Shown here: positions 1 through 6,951 of the stretch, piece after piece
Layout of the letters: every line of letters starts with the position of its first letter
Position numbering within the stretch: the first letter of the stretch is position 1
Source of the DNA: Candidatus Parabacteroides intestinavium
GTDB taxonomy: Bacteria; Bacteroidota; Bacteroidia; Bacteroidales; Tannerellaceae
Assembly (NCBI GenBank): GCA_019118725.1
Contig: DWYO01000055.1
Span: 1 to 8,950, forward strand
Reading direction: 5' to 3'
DNA length: 8,950 bases
Notes under the pieces: model-generated
Told to the model about the DNA's origin: nothing
What the model saw: the letters and a program-made list of their open reading frames with translations, nothing else
The model's database searches: none
Position numbers and translations under genes: made by a program

Positions 1-27
1 ATCGGACGTAAAAAAAACAGGTAGAAC

Positions 28-35
28 TACTTTTG
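28..35 (+). promoter_or_regulatory. Bacteroidetes -7 promoter element TACTTTTG
   Basis: TACTTTTG is a perfect match to the TAnnTTTG -7 consensus used by the Bacteroidetes primary sigma factor. It lies 63 nt before the ATG of the BFN gene, so transcription should start a few bases downstream, near position 42, leaving a leader of about 55 nt. No clear -33 TTTG is visible, though only 27 bases precede the motif in this window. The short inverted repeat GTAG-AA-CTAC (21-30) overlaps the box. It may be chance, or a small operator. Confidence 0.6.
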
Positions 36-98
36 TATATTTACTTCGGTTAGAAAAAACTCATGAACTGATAAACTTACAAACTTAAAGAGTACTAT

Positions 99-812
99 AT
101 GCCGAAAAAAGTAAAACTGAAAGTTCATGGATTGACTGCCAGCCAGATACACGCCGGTGCTTACGCACTGCTTCTTGCTGAAGAAAACGGTCCCCACCGG
201 ATTCCGATTATTGTAGGAACCACCGAGGCGCAGTCTATCGCAATTGCTTTAGAAGGAGTAATCCCGCCACGCCCTTTAACCCACGATTTGTTTATGACAT
301 TCACCCATTCATTCGGAATTTTGTTGCAGGAAGTGTTCATCTATCGTTTTTCGGATGGTATTTTCTATGCGGAAATGGTGCTGTTTGATGGCGAACGGCA
401 GGTGCGTATCGACTCGCGGACATCAGACGCGATCGCCATTGCTTTGCGCCTGCATGCGGAAATCTATACGACAGAAGAGATAATCGCGGAGTGCGGGTTG
501 CTTCTTGAAGATGAACCGGGGGATACAGAAGATGATTTATATGCAGATTTGGAGGATGAACTGCTGGAAGAACTCTTTGATGATGAAGATTTTGATGACG
601 ATTTGGATGACGATTTTGATGACGAGGACGATGAGCTGGAGATAGATAGCATTACACCCTCATTTTTCCAGACCGGGGCCGCGATGAAAGAATGGCTTTC
701 GTCTTTGTCGGTACCGAATCTGAAAGCAAGGTTGCAGCAAGCGATTGAAACCGAGAATTATGAACATGCGAAAATTTATAAAGACGAATTAAAACAACGA
801 GGAGAAGATTAA
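99..812 (+). CDS. Bifunctional nuclease (BFN/DUF151) domain protein with acidic linker and C-terminal UVR motif
   Basis: A predicted cytoplasmic protein of 237 aa with three parts. Residues 3-133 match the bifunctional nuclease fold (PF02577/DUF151), with the family stretches RIPIIVGTTEAQSIAIALEG, RPLTHDLF and RIDSRTSDAIAIALR. Residues 137-183 are an extremely acidic linker; 17 of the 21 residues from 161 to 181 are D or E. Residues 207-234 (LKARLQQAIETENYEHAKIYKDEL...) match the helical UvrB/UvrC (UVR) interaction motif. BFN proteins have been reported to have RNase and DNase activity, notably in plants; the bacterial role is poorly defined, so a nuclease function here is family inference. 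The BFN-UVR arrangement is known in Bacteroidetes and plants. The ATG at 99 gives the complete domain. The upstream sequence is A/T-rich without a good Shine-Dalgarno, which is normal for the phylum. The stop nearly abuts the nucleoside transporter start, implying co-transcription. Confidence 0.9.
   Translation: MPKKVKLKVHGLTASQIHAGAYALLLAEENGPHRIPIIVGTTEAQSIAIALEGVIPPRPLTHDLFMTFTHSFGILLQEVFIYRFSDGIFYAEMVLFDGERQVRIDSRTSDAIAIALRLHAEIYTTEEIIAECGLLLEDEPGDTEDDLYADLEDELLEELFDDEDFDDDLDDDFDDEDDELEIDSITPSFFQTGAAMKEWLSSLSVPNLKARLQQAIETENYEHAKIYKDELKQRGED
576..626 (+). repeat. In-frame tandem repeat encoding (F/L)DDD units
   Basis: Three 12-bp units follow one another: TTTGATGACGAT (591-602), TTGGATGACGAT (603-614) and TTTGATGACGAG (615-626). 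A related 15-bp unit, TTTGATGATGAAGAT, precedes them at 576-590. All are in frame and encode FDDED-FDDD-LDDD-FDDE within the acidic linker of the BFN/UVR protein. The unit length is a multiple of three, so slippage would lengthen or shorten the linker without a frameshift. It also creates a serine-rich antisense reading frame, which is an artefact. Confidence 0.75.
799..804 (+). promoter_or_regulatory. Shine-Dalgarno-like GAGGAG bearing on the transporter start choice
   Basis: GAGGAG lies inside the last codons of the BFN gene. It is 8 nt before an in-frame TTG at 813 (ideal spacing) but 14 nt before the ATG at 819 (long spacing). It therefore favours the TTG if Shine-Dalgarno pairing is used. 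Bacteroidetes use such pairing weakly and ATG is preferred a priori, so the evidence is divided. Confidence 0.4.
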
Positions 813-818
813 TTGTTT

Positions 819-2132
819 ATGGTTGAATCTGCAGGATTTGGAATCATGTCTCTCGGAAGAGGCATCTTAGGCATCTTGGCGGTATTGCTGATATGCTATT
901 TGTTAAGTTATAATCGGAAACAAATCGATTGGAAGCTGGTAGGCGGAGGGTTGTTGATTCAGATAGCCTTGGCCCTGTCTATCCTTTACGTTCCGGTTGT
1001 CGGGGATATATTTAAGTCGTTGGGGATAATCTTTGTCAAGATTATGGACTTCACGAATGCCGGATTGGAGTTTCTGTTAGGCCCGTACGCCTCCAAGTCG
1101 GCGGGATTCAGCTTCTTGTTGCATTCCCTCCCCATTGTAGTATTCTTTTCGGCTCTGGTCTCCATCTTCTATTATTGGGGGATTATCCAGCGTGTAGTAG
1201 GGGCGTTATCCTGGCTGCTGCGCAAGGTGATGAATATTTCAGGGACGGAAGGACTGGTGGCTTGCGGAAATATCTTTCTGGGAATGACCGAATCGCCGGT
1301 ATTGATTAAGAACTACTTGCCGACGATGAACCGTTCCGAGCTGTTTCTGGTTATGGTCTCCGGAATGGGAACGATAGCCGGTTCGGTGATGGGAAGTTAC
1401 GTGGGCATGCTGGGCGGAACCGATCCGGCGGCCCAACAGATGTTTGCGACCCATCTGCTTTCGGCATCCGTAATGGCCGTCCCCGGGTCTATTGTAATAG
1501 CCAAAATGCTATGTCCGCAGACCGAGCCCATCGAAAAAGAGTCATCGGCCGAATGGGGAGATGAAGGGCATAGCAATGTCTTGGGGGCCATCTCGTCCGG
1601 TACGGTTACCGGGGTGAAGCTGATGACCAATATCGCGGCTATGTTGCTGGTTTTCATTTCGCTGGTTGCTATGGTAAATTATATTACCAATGATATTATC
1701 GGGCATTATACCGGGTTGAACGACTGGATAGTCCGCGTTACAGACGGAAAGGCAGAAGGGCTGACGTTCCAGTTTATGTTAGGCATGATTATGTCTCCGT
1801 TCATGTGGCTGATCGGAGTGCCTTCCGGAGATATCATGTTGGTAGGCTCTCTGTTGGGGCAGAAAACTATCCTGAATGAATTTGTGGCATACTTCCAATT
1901 GCAACAGTGGCGTGACGCCGGGCTCTTCCTCTCGCAGAAGTCCGTTATCATGTCGACCTATTTGCTGTGCGGCTTTGCCAATATCTCCTCAATCGGAATC
2001 CTTTTAGGCGGATTGGGTGTGTTGGCACCGGGCAAGCGGGAGCTGATATCCCGTACCGGTGTAAAGGCGATGATCGGCGGGGCGCTGGTATCTGTCCTTT
2101 CCGCCACCATCATCGGAATGATTTTGGGATAA
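819..2132 (+). CDS. nupC: Concentrative nucleoside transporter (CNT/NupC family)
   Basis: An inner-membrane ion-coupled nucleoside importer of about 437 aa, the usual CNT length. The N-terminal part (about residues 7-85) has three hydrophobic helices. The gate/core regions follow, with the HP1 hairpin GNIFLGMTESPVLIK (about 151-165), NEFVAY (353-358) and the HP2/TM segment CGFANISSIGI (384-394). By alignment from memory to Vibrio CNT, E158 (HP1), E354, N388 and S391 correspond to nucleoside-contacting residues. The position usually occupied by Gln in GQTE is Met156 here. A soluble acidic loop (about 235-252) separates the halves. The start is ambiguous: ATG 819 is chosen, TTG 813 would add two residues and sits better relative to GAGGAG, and ATG 846 is a shorter option just before the first helix. 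The gap to the BFN stop is at most 6 nt, so the genes are probably translationally coupled. The symbol is a family label; substrate range is not readable from sequence. Confidence 0.9.
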   Translation: MVESAGFGIMSLGRGILGILAVLLICYLLSYNRKQIDWKLVGGGLLIQIALALSILYVPVVGDIFKSLGIIFVKIMDFTNAGLEFLLGPYASKSAGFSFLLHSLPIVVFFSALVSIFYYWGIIQRVVGALSWLLRKVMNISGTEGLVACGNIFLGMTESPVLIKNYLPTMNRSELFLVMVSGMGTIAGSVMGSYVGMLGGTDPAAQQMFATHLLSASVMAVPGSIVIAKMLCPQTEPIEKESSAEWGDEGHSNVLGAISSGTVTGVKLMTNIAAMLLVFISLVAMVNYITNDIIGHYTGLNDWIVRVTDGKAEGLTFQFMLGMIMSPFMWLIGVPSGDIMLVGSLLGQKTILNEFVAYFQLQQWRDAGLFLSQKSVIMSTYLLCGFANISSIGILLGGLGVLAPGKRELISRTGVKAMIGGALVSVLSATIIGMILG

Positions 2133-2150
2133 AAATAAAAATTGATTGTC

Positions 2151-2852
2151 ATGCAGATTTTTTATACACCGGATATTGCCGTCAATCCGGAACTCCCGGA
2201 AGAAGAGGCGGGGCATTGCGTGCGGGTTCTTCGCCTTACGGAAGGCGCGGAAATACTTCTTACAGATGGTAAGGGCTTTTTTTACAAGGCAAGCATTGCA
2301 AAAGCGCATCCAAAGCATTGTCTGGTCGATATCATCGAGTCATGGGAGGCGGGTAAGCCGTGGCCCTTTTACGTGCACATTGCCGTTGCCCCGACCAAGA
2401 ACATGGACCGGATGGAGTGGTTTGCCGAGAAATCGACCGAGATAGGCATTGATGAGATAACGTGCCTGAATTGCCGCTTTTCCGAACGGAAAGAGGTAAA
2501 GACCCCGCGTCTGGAAAAGATTTTGGTGAGTGCGATGAAGCAATCGCAAAAAGCCGTCCTGCCCAAATTGAGGGGGATGACCGACTTCAAGGCTTTTGTC
2601 ACGCAACCTTTTGACGGACGTAAATTTATCGCTCATTGTGAAGAGGGTGAGAAGCCTCTGATAAAGGAGATTTATCATGCCGGAGAGAATGCGTTGATAT
2701 TGATCGGGCCGGAGGGCGATTTCAGTCCGGAGGAGATCGGGCTGGCCAAAGAGAACGGATTCGAGGCGATTTCGTTGGGAAAAAGCCGGCTTCGGACGGA
2801 AACGGCGGCCCTTATGGCTTGCCATACCTTACATGTGTTGAATGAGGGCTGA
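2151..2852 (+). CDS. rsmE: 16S rRNA (uracil(1498)-N3)-methyltransferase RsmE
   Basis: A SAM-dependent SPOUT-class methyltransferase that makes m3U1498 in 16S rRNA of the 30S subunit. The protein is 233 aa, standard for RsmE. The N-terminal PUA-like domain (about 1-70) shows the HCVRVLRLTEGAEILLTDGKG block. The C-terminal trefoil-knot SPOUT domain carries the diagnostic SAM-binding motifs GPEGDFSPEE (186-195) and LGKSRLRTETAALMA (209-223). AVAPTKNMDRMEWFAEKSTEIG (about 77-99) matches the conserved central block. ATG 2151 is preferred over the in-frame TTG 2142 because family members begin with MxxFYTPDI. It starts 18 nt after the transporter stop, in an A-rich leader without a Shine-Dalgarno, and probably shares that transcript. 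I see no sign of truncation. Confidence 0.96.
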   Translation: MQIFYTPDIAVNPELPEEEAGHCVRVLRLTEGAEILLTDGKGFFYKASIAKAHPKHCLVDIIESWEAGKPWPFYVHIAVAPTKNMDRMEWFAEKSTEIGIDEITCLNCRFSERKEVKTPRLEKILVSAMKQSQKAVLPKLRGMTDFKAFVTQPFDGRKFIAHCEEGEKPLIKEIYHAGENALILIGPEGDFSPEEIGLAKENGFEAISLGKSRLRTETAALMACHTLHVLNEG

Positions 2853-2888
2853 TGTTTTTCTTGCTGACTGACTAAATTATTTTAGGAT

Positions 2889-3695
2889 ATGAGAAAATTG
2901 ATTTTATGCGGGGCGTTGGCTTGGATGGTATCCTGGCTTTTTGCGGCACAGGTAGATACCTTGTCGGTGAGGAGTGAAAGTATGCGGAAAGGAATAAAGA
3001 CGATTGTCATTGTTCCGGATGTGGCCAAAGAGCGGGCTTGTCCGACGGTTTATCTGCTTCATGGTTTTGGCGGAAATTATAAGACCTGGCTTCAGATTAA
3101 GCCGGAGCTGCCCCGGATAGCCGACAGGATGGGATTTGTTTTTGTGTGTCCGGACGGTGCGGGAAGCTGGTATTGGGATAGTCCCCGGAATCCGGATGTC
3201 CGGTACGAGACCTTCATTTCCACTGAACTGGTGCGTTTTGTAGATGCCCGTTACAATACGATAAAAGAACGTTCAGGGCGGGCGATAACCGGTCTGAGCA
3301 TGGGTGGACACGGGGCGATGTGGAATGCGATACGCCATTCGGAGGTGTTCGGGGCGGCTGGAAGTACAAGCGGAGGACTGGATATCCGCCCTTTCCCGAA
3401 AAGCTGGGAGATGTACAAGCAATTGGGGGCTCGTGACGAACATCCGGATGTGTGGGACACGCATACGGTGATTAATCTGGTGCCGGGGCTGGAGAACGGC
3501 CGGTTGGCGTTGATTGTGGATTGCGGGTATGGCGATTTTTTCTTTGATGTGAATCAGAAATTCCACGAAGCGTTACTCGAGCGCGGGATAGACCATGATT
3601 TTTTGGTGCGTCCCGGTGAGCATAATAATACGTATTGGCGTAATTCCATCGATTATCAGCTTTTGTTTTTCCAGAAATATTTTGAGGGACGATGA
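2889..3695 (+). CDS. Secreted esterase D-like alpha/beta hydrolase
   Basis: 268 aa, with an apparent Sec signal peptide (MRKLILCGALAWMVSWLFAA, cleavage near residue 20), so probably periplasmic. The body matches the putative esterase family (PF00756, esterase D / feruloyl esterase / antigen 85-like). Visible features are the oxyanion strand YLLHGFGG (55-62), the nucleophile elbow GLSMGG with Ser137, a probable acid Asp216 in CGYGDFF (Asp211 is the alternative), and His245 in PGEHNNTYW, where the family usually reads PGxHxxxYW. All triad members are present, so it should be active. The natural ester is unknown; acyl groups on glycans or feruloyl-type esters are the common roles. The start follows RsmE by 36 nt with TAGGAT immediately upstream, and no separate promoter is evident. 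The stop lies only 21 nt before the promoter of the next gene. Confidence 0.88.
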   Translation: MRKLILCGALAWMVSWLFAAQVDTLSVRSESMRKGIKTIVIVPDVAKERACPTVYLLHGFGGNYKTWLQIKPELPRIADRMGFVFVCPDGAGSWYWDSPRNPDVRYETFISTELVRFVDARYNTIKERSGRAITGLSMGGHGAMWNAIRHSEVFGAAGSTSGGLDIRPFPKSWEMYKQLGARDEHPDVWDTHTVINLVPGLENGRLALIVDCGYGDFFFDVNQKFHEALLERGIDHDFLVRPGEHNNTYWRNSIDYQLLFFQKYFEGR

Positions 3696-3716
3696 ATCGT
3701 GTTCGGGTTTCTTTCG

Positions 3717-3724
3717 TACTTTTG
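3717..3724 (+). promoter_or_regulatory. Bacteroidetes -7 promoter element TACTTTTG(CA)
   Basis: TACTTTTGCA at 3717-3726 is a textbook Bacteroidetes -7 sequence (TAnnTTTG, often followed by CA). It is 24 nt before the threonine aldolase ATG and 21 nt after the esterase stop codon. The expected start site near 3730 gives a very short leader of about 20 nt. There is no convincing -33 TTTG 19-21 nt upstream; the nearest TTTG, at 3681-3684, is too far away. It suggests that threonine aldolase and the genes after it can be transcribed independently of the upstream run. Confidence 0.65.
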
Positions 3725-3748
3725 CATCAAAATTTGAACTGATAGAAA

Positions 3749-4771
3749 ATGAGAAGTTTTGCGAGCGATAATAATTCGGGTGTTCATCCGCAGATACTGG
3801 ATGCCATTATCCGGGCGAATGATAATCATGCCGTAGGCTACGGAGATGATCCTTGGACGGGCCGGGCGGCAGCTAAATTGAAGGAGGTATTCGGGGAATC
3901 CGCTTCTCCCTATTTTGTGTTTAACGGGACAGGGGCTAACTCGGTGGCCTTGCAGGCTGTGACTCGCCCTTTTAATAGCATTCTTTGTGCGGAAACGGCA
4001 CATATAAACGTTGACGAATGTGGGGCTCCGGCTCGGATGAGCGGGTGTGCGGTGGTACCTATTGCCACTCCGGACGGCAAACTGACTCCGGAGTTGATTC
4101 GTCCGCATCTGCATAATTTCGGATTTTGTCATCATTCCCAGCCGAAAGCGGTTTATATCTCGCAGGTGAGCGAATTGGGTACGGTTTATACGATAGCCGA
4201 AGTGCGGGCCATAGCCGACTTGCTTCACCGGTATGATATGTACCTGCACATGGACGGAGCGCGCCTGGCCAATGCCTGTGCTTTCCTGAATTGTTCGATG
4301 AAGGAGGTGACGGTGGATGCCGGGGTTGATATCTTGAGCTTCGGAGGTACAAAAAACGGAATGATGATGGGCGAGGCGGTGATTACTTTCCGTCCCGAAT
4401 TGACGGAATATATGCCGTATATCCGGAAGCAATCGGCCCAATTGGCCTCGAAATTGCGCTATATGTCCGCCCAGTTCCTCCCTTATTTGGAGAATAACCT
4501 TTGGCTGGAAAATGCAAGACATGCCAATGCTTGCGCAAAGCGTCTGGCGGATGTCTTGAGGGAGTTCCCCGAAGTGCATATCACCCAAAAGGTGGAATCG
4601 AACCAATTGTTCTTTACAATCCCGTCAGGACCTTTGAAGAAATTGCAGGAGAAATATTTCTTTTACATGTGGAACGAGGCGATAAACGAAGCGCGTTTTG
4701 TAACTTCGTGGGACACGACCGAGGAGGATATCCGGGGGCTGGAGGCATTTCTCAGAGAAATTTTGAAGTAA
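3749..4771 (+). CDS. ltaE: Low-specificity L-threonine aldolase (PLP-dependent, fold type I)
   Basis: A cytoplasmic PLP enzyme of 340 aa, full length for the family. It cleaves L-threonine/L-allo-threonine to glycine and acetaldehyde, and related beta-hydroxy amino acids. The beta-eliminating lyase/threonine aldolase fold (PF01212) covers almost the whole chain. The phosphate-binding loop is GTGAN (60-64). His85 in ETAHINVDECGAP is the likely PLP-stacking residue. Asp169 and Arg172 in MDGARLAN lie at the PLP ring/active site, and Lys202 in SFGGTKNG is the Schiff-base lysine. The N-terminal FASDNNSGVHP and HAVGYGDDPWT blocks are also typical. It has its own promoter at 3717 and no Shine-Dalgarno, and the EEP lipoprotein gene begins 22 nt after its stop. 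The stereochemical preference (L or L-allo) cannot be read from the sequence. Confidence 0.95.
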   Translation: MRSFASDNNSGVHPQILDAIIRANDNHAVGYGDDPWTGRAAAKLKEVFGESASPYFVFNGTGANSVALQAVTRPFNSILCAETAHINVDECGAPARMSGCAVVPIATPDGKLTPELIRPHLHNFGFCHHSQPKAVYISQVSELGTVYTIAEVRAIADLLHRYDMYLHMDGARLANACAFLNCSMKEVTVDAGVDILSFGGTKNGMMMGEAVITFRPELTEYMPYIRKQSAQLASKLRYMSAQFLPYLENNLWLENARHANACAKRLADVLREFPEVHITQKVESNQLFFTIPSGPLKKLQEKYFFYMWNEAINEARFVTSWDTTEEDIRGLEAFLREILK

Positions 4772-4793
4772 AACCTTTTTAATATCAAACCAA

Positions 4794-5555
4794 ATGAAAA
4801 AGTATCAGATTGCAGTGGTTATGTCATTGCTGGTAGCAAGTTTGTTCGGGTGCAAAGAGAATCTGGCGGAAAAGACATTCATGAGCTATAACGTGAAGAA
4901 TTGTATCGGTATGGATGGGAAAACCGATTATGCGCGTGTGGCAGGGGTTATCGATAAGGTGAATCCTGAGGTAGTGGCTATTCAGGAGTTGGATAGTGCG
5001 GCGGCACGTAGTAAGAATCTCTATGTATTGGGCGAATTGGCAAAGCTGACCGGTATGCATCCGACGTATGCTCCGGCAATCGATTATGATGGGGGAAAAT
5101 ATGGTATCGGGATTCTTTCGAAAGAGACCCCGATACGAGTTTACCGGCATCCGTTGCCGGGAAGGGAAGAGGCACGTATGTTGCTGATCGCGGAGTTTAA
5201 GGATTATGTGTATTGTTGTATGCACCTCTCATTGACGGAAGAGGACCGTATGGCCTCCTTGCCGATTATCCGGGAGGCGACATCCGGCTTCAACAAACCG
5301 TTGTTTATTGCAGGCGATTGGAACGCGACTCCGGAATCTCCCTTTGTACAGGAGATGCAAAAAGATTTTACCATCCTGAATGATTTGCACGCATTTACGT
5401 GCCCGTCAGATACACCGCGGGTAACGATTGATTATATAGCGCTCCGCCATACTCAGGCAATAAACCTCCTGCATCAGGAGAGTCAGGTGGTACAAGCTCC
5501 GGTAGAATCGGATCATCTTCCTGTATTTGTCGGGATTGTCTGGAAAAATAAATAA
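4794..5555 (+). CDS. Lipoprotein endonuclease/exonuclease/phosphatase (EEP) family phosphoesterase
   Basis: 253 aa. The N-terminus is a lipoprotein signal (MKKYQIAVVMSLLVASLFGC) with Cys20 as the predicted lipidated residue, so the enzyme is probably membrane-anchored outside the cytoplasm. The rest is a DNase I-like EEP domain (PF03372) with its catalytic landmarks: Asn33 in MSYNVKN, Glu65 in AIQELD (metal ligand), His144 in CCMHLSL, Asp175 and Asn177 in GDWNATP, Asp213 in TIDYI, and Asp240-His241 in SDHLPV. All are intact, so a divalent-metal phosphodiesterase or phosphatase is expected. The family includes DNases, sphingomyelinases and inositol-phosphatases, and nothing here fixes the substrate. 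The protein is short for the family, with a minimal core and few insertions. It lies 22 nt after threonine aldolase and 21 nt before the purine permease gene; this context makes a nucleic-acid or nucleotide substrate a reasonable guess only. Confidence 0.88.
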   Translation: MKKYQIAVVMSLLVASLFGCKENLAEKTFMSYNVKNCIGMDGKTDYARVAGVIDKVNPEVVAIQELDSAAARSKNLYVLGELAKLTGMHPTYAPAIDYDGGKYGIGILSKETPIRVYRHPLPGREEARMLLIAEFKDYVYCCMHLSLTEEDRMASLPIIREATSGFNKPLFIAGDWNATPESPFVQEMQKDFTILNDLHAFTCPSDTPRVTIDYIALRHTQAINLLHQESQVVQAPVESDHLPVFVGIVWKNK

Positions 5556-5576
5556 CGGATAGATCGAAGATAGCCC

Positions 5577-6947
5577 ATGGAGATAAGCAGAGAGGAATTG
5601 CATGAGTCTGCCCGGCCGGCACAATCTGCCGATTTGATTTACGGAATAGATGACCGTCCGCCTTTTAAGGAGGCCCTGTTTGCGGCGCTTCAGCACTTGC
5701 TGGCCATTTTTGTGGCGATTATTACTCCGCCTTTGATTATAGCGAATGCGCTGAAGTTGGATTTGGAGACAACCGGGTTCTTGGTTTCGATGGCGTTGTT
5801 CGCTTCCGGCATATCCACCTTTATCCAATGCCGGCGCTTTGGACCGCTGGGGGCCGGTCTTCTGTGCATTCAGGGAACAAGTTTCTCTTTTATCGGGCCG
5901 ATTATTACTGCGGGGATGATGGGCGGATTGCCGATGGTGTTCGGCGCTTGTATCGGAGGTGCGCCTGTCGAGATGATTATAAGCCGTACATTCAAGTATA
6001 TGCGGAATATCATCACTCCGTTGGTTTCCGGTATTGTAGTTCTGCTGATTGGATTGAGCCTGATTAAGGTGGGAGTTGTCTCCTGCGGAGGGGGATACGA
6101 AGCGATGGATAACGGTACGTTTGGCTCTGTACGCCATATTGGTGTAGCGGCCACGGTGTTGCTCAGTGTCCTGTTCTTTAACCGGTGTAAGAACAAGTAC
6201 CTGCGCATGAGTTCTATCGTGCTGGGATTGTGTATAGGCTATGCCCTTTCGTTTGCCTTAGGAATGGTTGACCTGGATGCCGCTTCCTCGCAGAGTTTTA
6301 CTAACCTGAATATTCCGCAACCTTTCAAATACGGAATCGAGTTTAATGTATCTACCATTATAGCCATAGGATTGGTTTATCTGATTACCGCCATCGAAGC
6401 GACGGGGGATATTACCGCCAACTCGATGATATCGGGTAAATCGATAGAGGGAAAAGAGTATCTGCGGAGAGTCTCAGGCGGAGTTTTGGCCGATGGATTC
6501 AACTCGTTTCTGTCGGGAATATTCAGTTCGTTCCCGAATTCGATTTTTGCTCAAAATAACGGAATCATACAATTGACCGGAGTGGCCAGCCGGTATGTCG
6601 GTTATTATATTGCCGGTATGTTGATTCTGATGGGATTATTTCCGGTGGTCGGCGTTGTTTTCTCTTTAATGCCTGATGCTGTATTAGGCGGAGCTACGCT
6701 ATTGATGTTCGGAACCGTTGCCGCGGCGGGTATTCGGATTATTGCGGCGCAAGAAATTAATCGAAAGGCCACTTTGGTGTTAGCCGTGAGTCTTTCATTG
6801 GGATTGGGGGTGGAGCTTATGCCGGACATCTTGAACGCGGCACCCGATGCCGTAAAGGGAATCTTTGCTTCCGGCATTACCACGGGTGGTTTGACCGCTA
6901 TTTTATCGAATATATTGATTCATGTGAAAGAAGAAAAGAAAGTATAA
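5577..6947 (+). CDS. NCS2 family nucleobase permease, xanthine-type (XanQ-like)
   Basis: An inner-membrane proton-coupled nucleobase symporter of 456 aa with about 14 hydrophobic segments, usual for NCS2 (PF00860, nucleobase:cation symporter-2). Landmarks are LQHLLA in TM1 (His40), CIQGTSF (98-104), TAIEATGDITANS in TM8 (Glu274, Asp278), ADG (Asp306), and the signature FPNSIFAQNNGIIQLTGVASRYVG with Gln326 and Asn327. From memory, the E. coli XanQ residues Glu272, Asp276, Asp304, Gln324 and Asn325 fall at a constant offset of two. This points to xanthine (possibly uric acid) rather than uracil. The adjacent xanthine phosphoribosyltransferase gene supports that. The hydrophilic N-terminus of about 25 residues is normal. 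The start ATG at 5577 is 21 nt after the EEP stop, and xpt follows its own stop by 4 nt, so coupling is likely. Confidence 0.93.
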   Translation: MEISREELHESARPAQSADLIYGIDDRPPFKEALFAALQHLLAIFVAIITPPLIIANALKLDLETTGFLVSMALFASGISTFIQCRRFGPLGAGLLCIQGTSFSFIGPIITAGMMGGLPMVFGACIGGAPVEMIISRTFKYMRNIITPLVSGIVVLLIGLSLIKVGVVSCGGGYEAMDNGTFGSVRHIGVAATVLLSVLFFNRCKNKYLRMSSIVLGLCIGYALSFALGMVDLDAASSQSFTNLNIPQPFKYGIEFNVSTIIAIGLVYLITAIEATGDITANSMISGKSIEGKEYLRRVSGGVLADGFNSFLSGIFSSFPNSIFAQNNGIIQLTGVASRYVGYYIAGMLILMGLFPVVGVVFSLMPDAVLGGATLLMFGTVAAAGIRIIAAQEINRKATLVLAVSLSLGLGVELMPDILNAAPDAVKGIFASGITTGGLTAILSNILIHVKEEKKV

Positions 6948-6951
6948 TGAT

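Noticed and set aside
464..652. Antisense poly-Ser/Lys peptide opposite the acidic linker
   Set aside because: It is the direct consequence of reading GAT/GAC repeats on the other strand; there is no start-site support.
3656..4606. Long antisense open frame (316 codons) opposite threonine aldolase
   Set aside because: It is almost fully overlapped by a gene with all family motifs and catalytic residues. Its translation is rich in R, H and S, with no recognisable domain, as expected from an antisense frame shadow.
4747..4766. ATTTC-TCAGA-GAAAT followed by TTTTG at the end of threonine aldolase, as a terminator
   Set aside because: The stem is 5 bp, A/T-rich and within the coding sequence, with only a short T run. 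The next gene is 22 nt away and probably co-transcribed.
5556..5576. Purine riboswitch before the xanthine permease
   Set aside because: The 21-nt gap cannot hold an aptamer, and no purine-aptamer loop motifs are seen there or in the 4-nt gap before xpt.
5406..6137. Antisense open frame (243 codons) opposite the EEP end and permease start
   Set aside because: It spans two real genes, and its composition (Q, R, N, H-rich, no motif) is typical of a reverse-complement frame.
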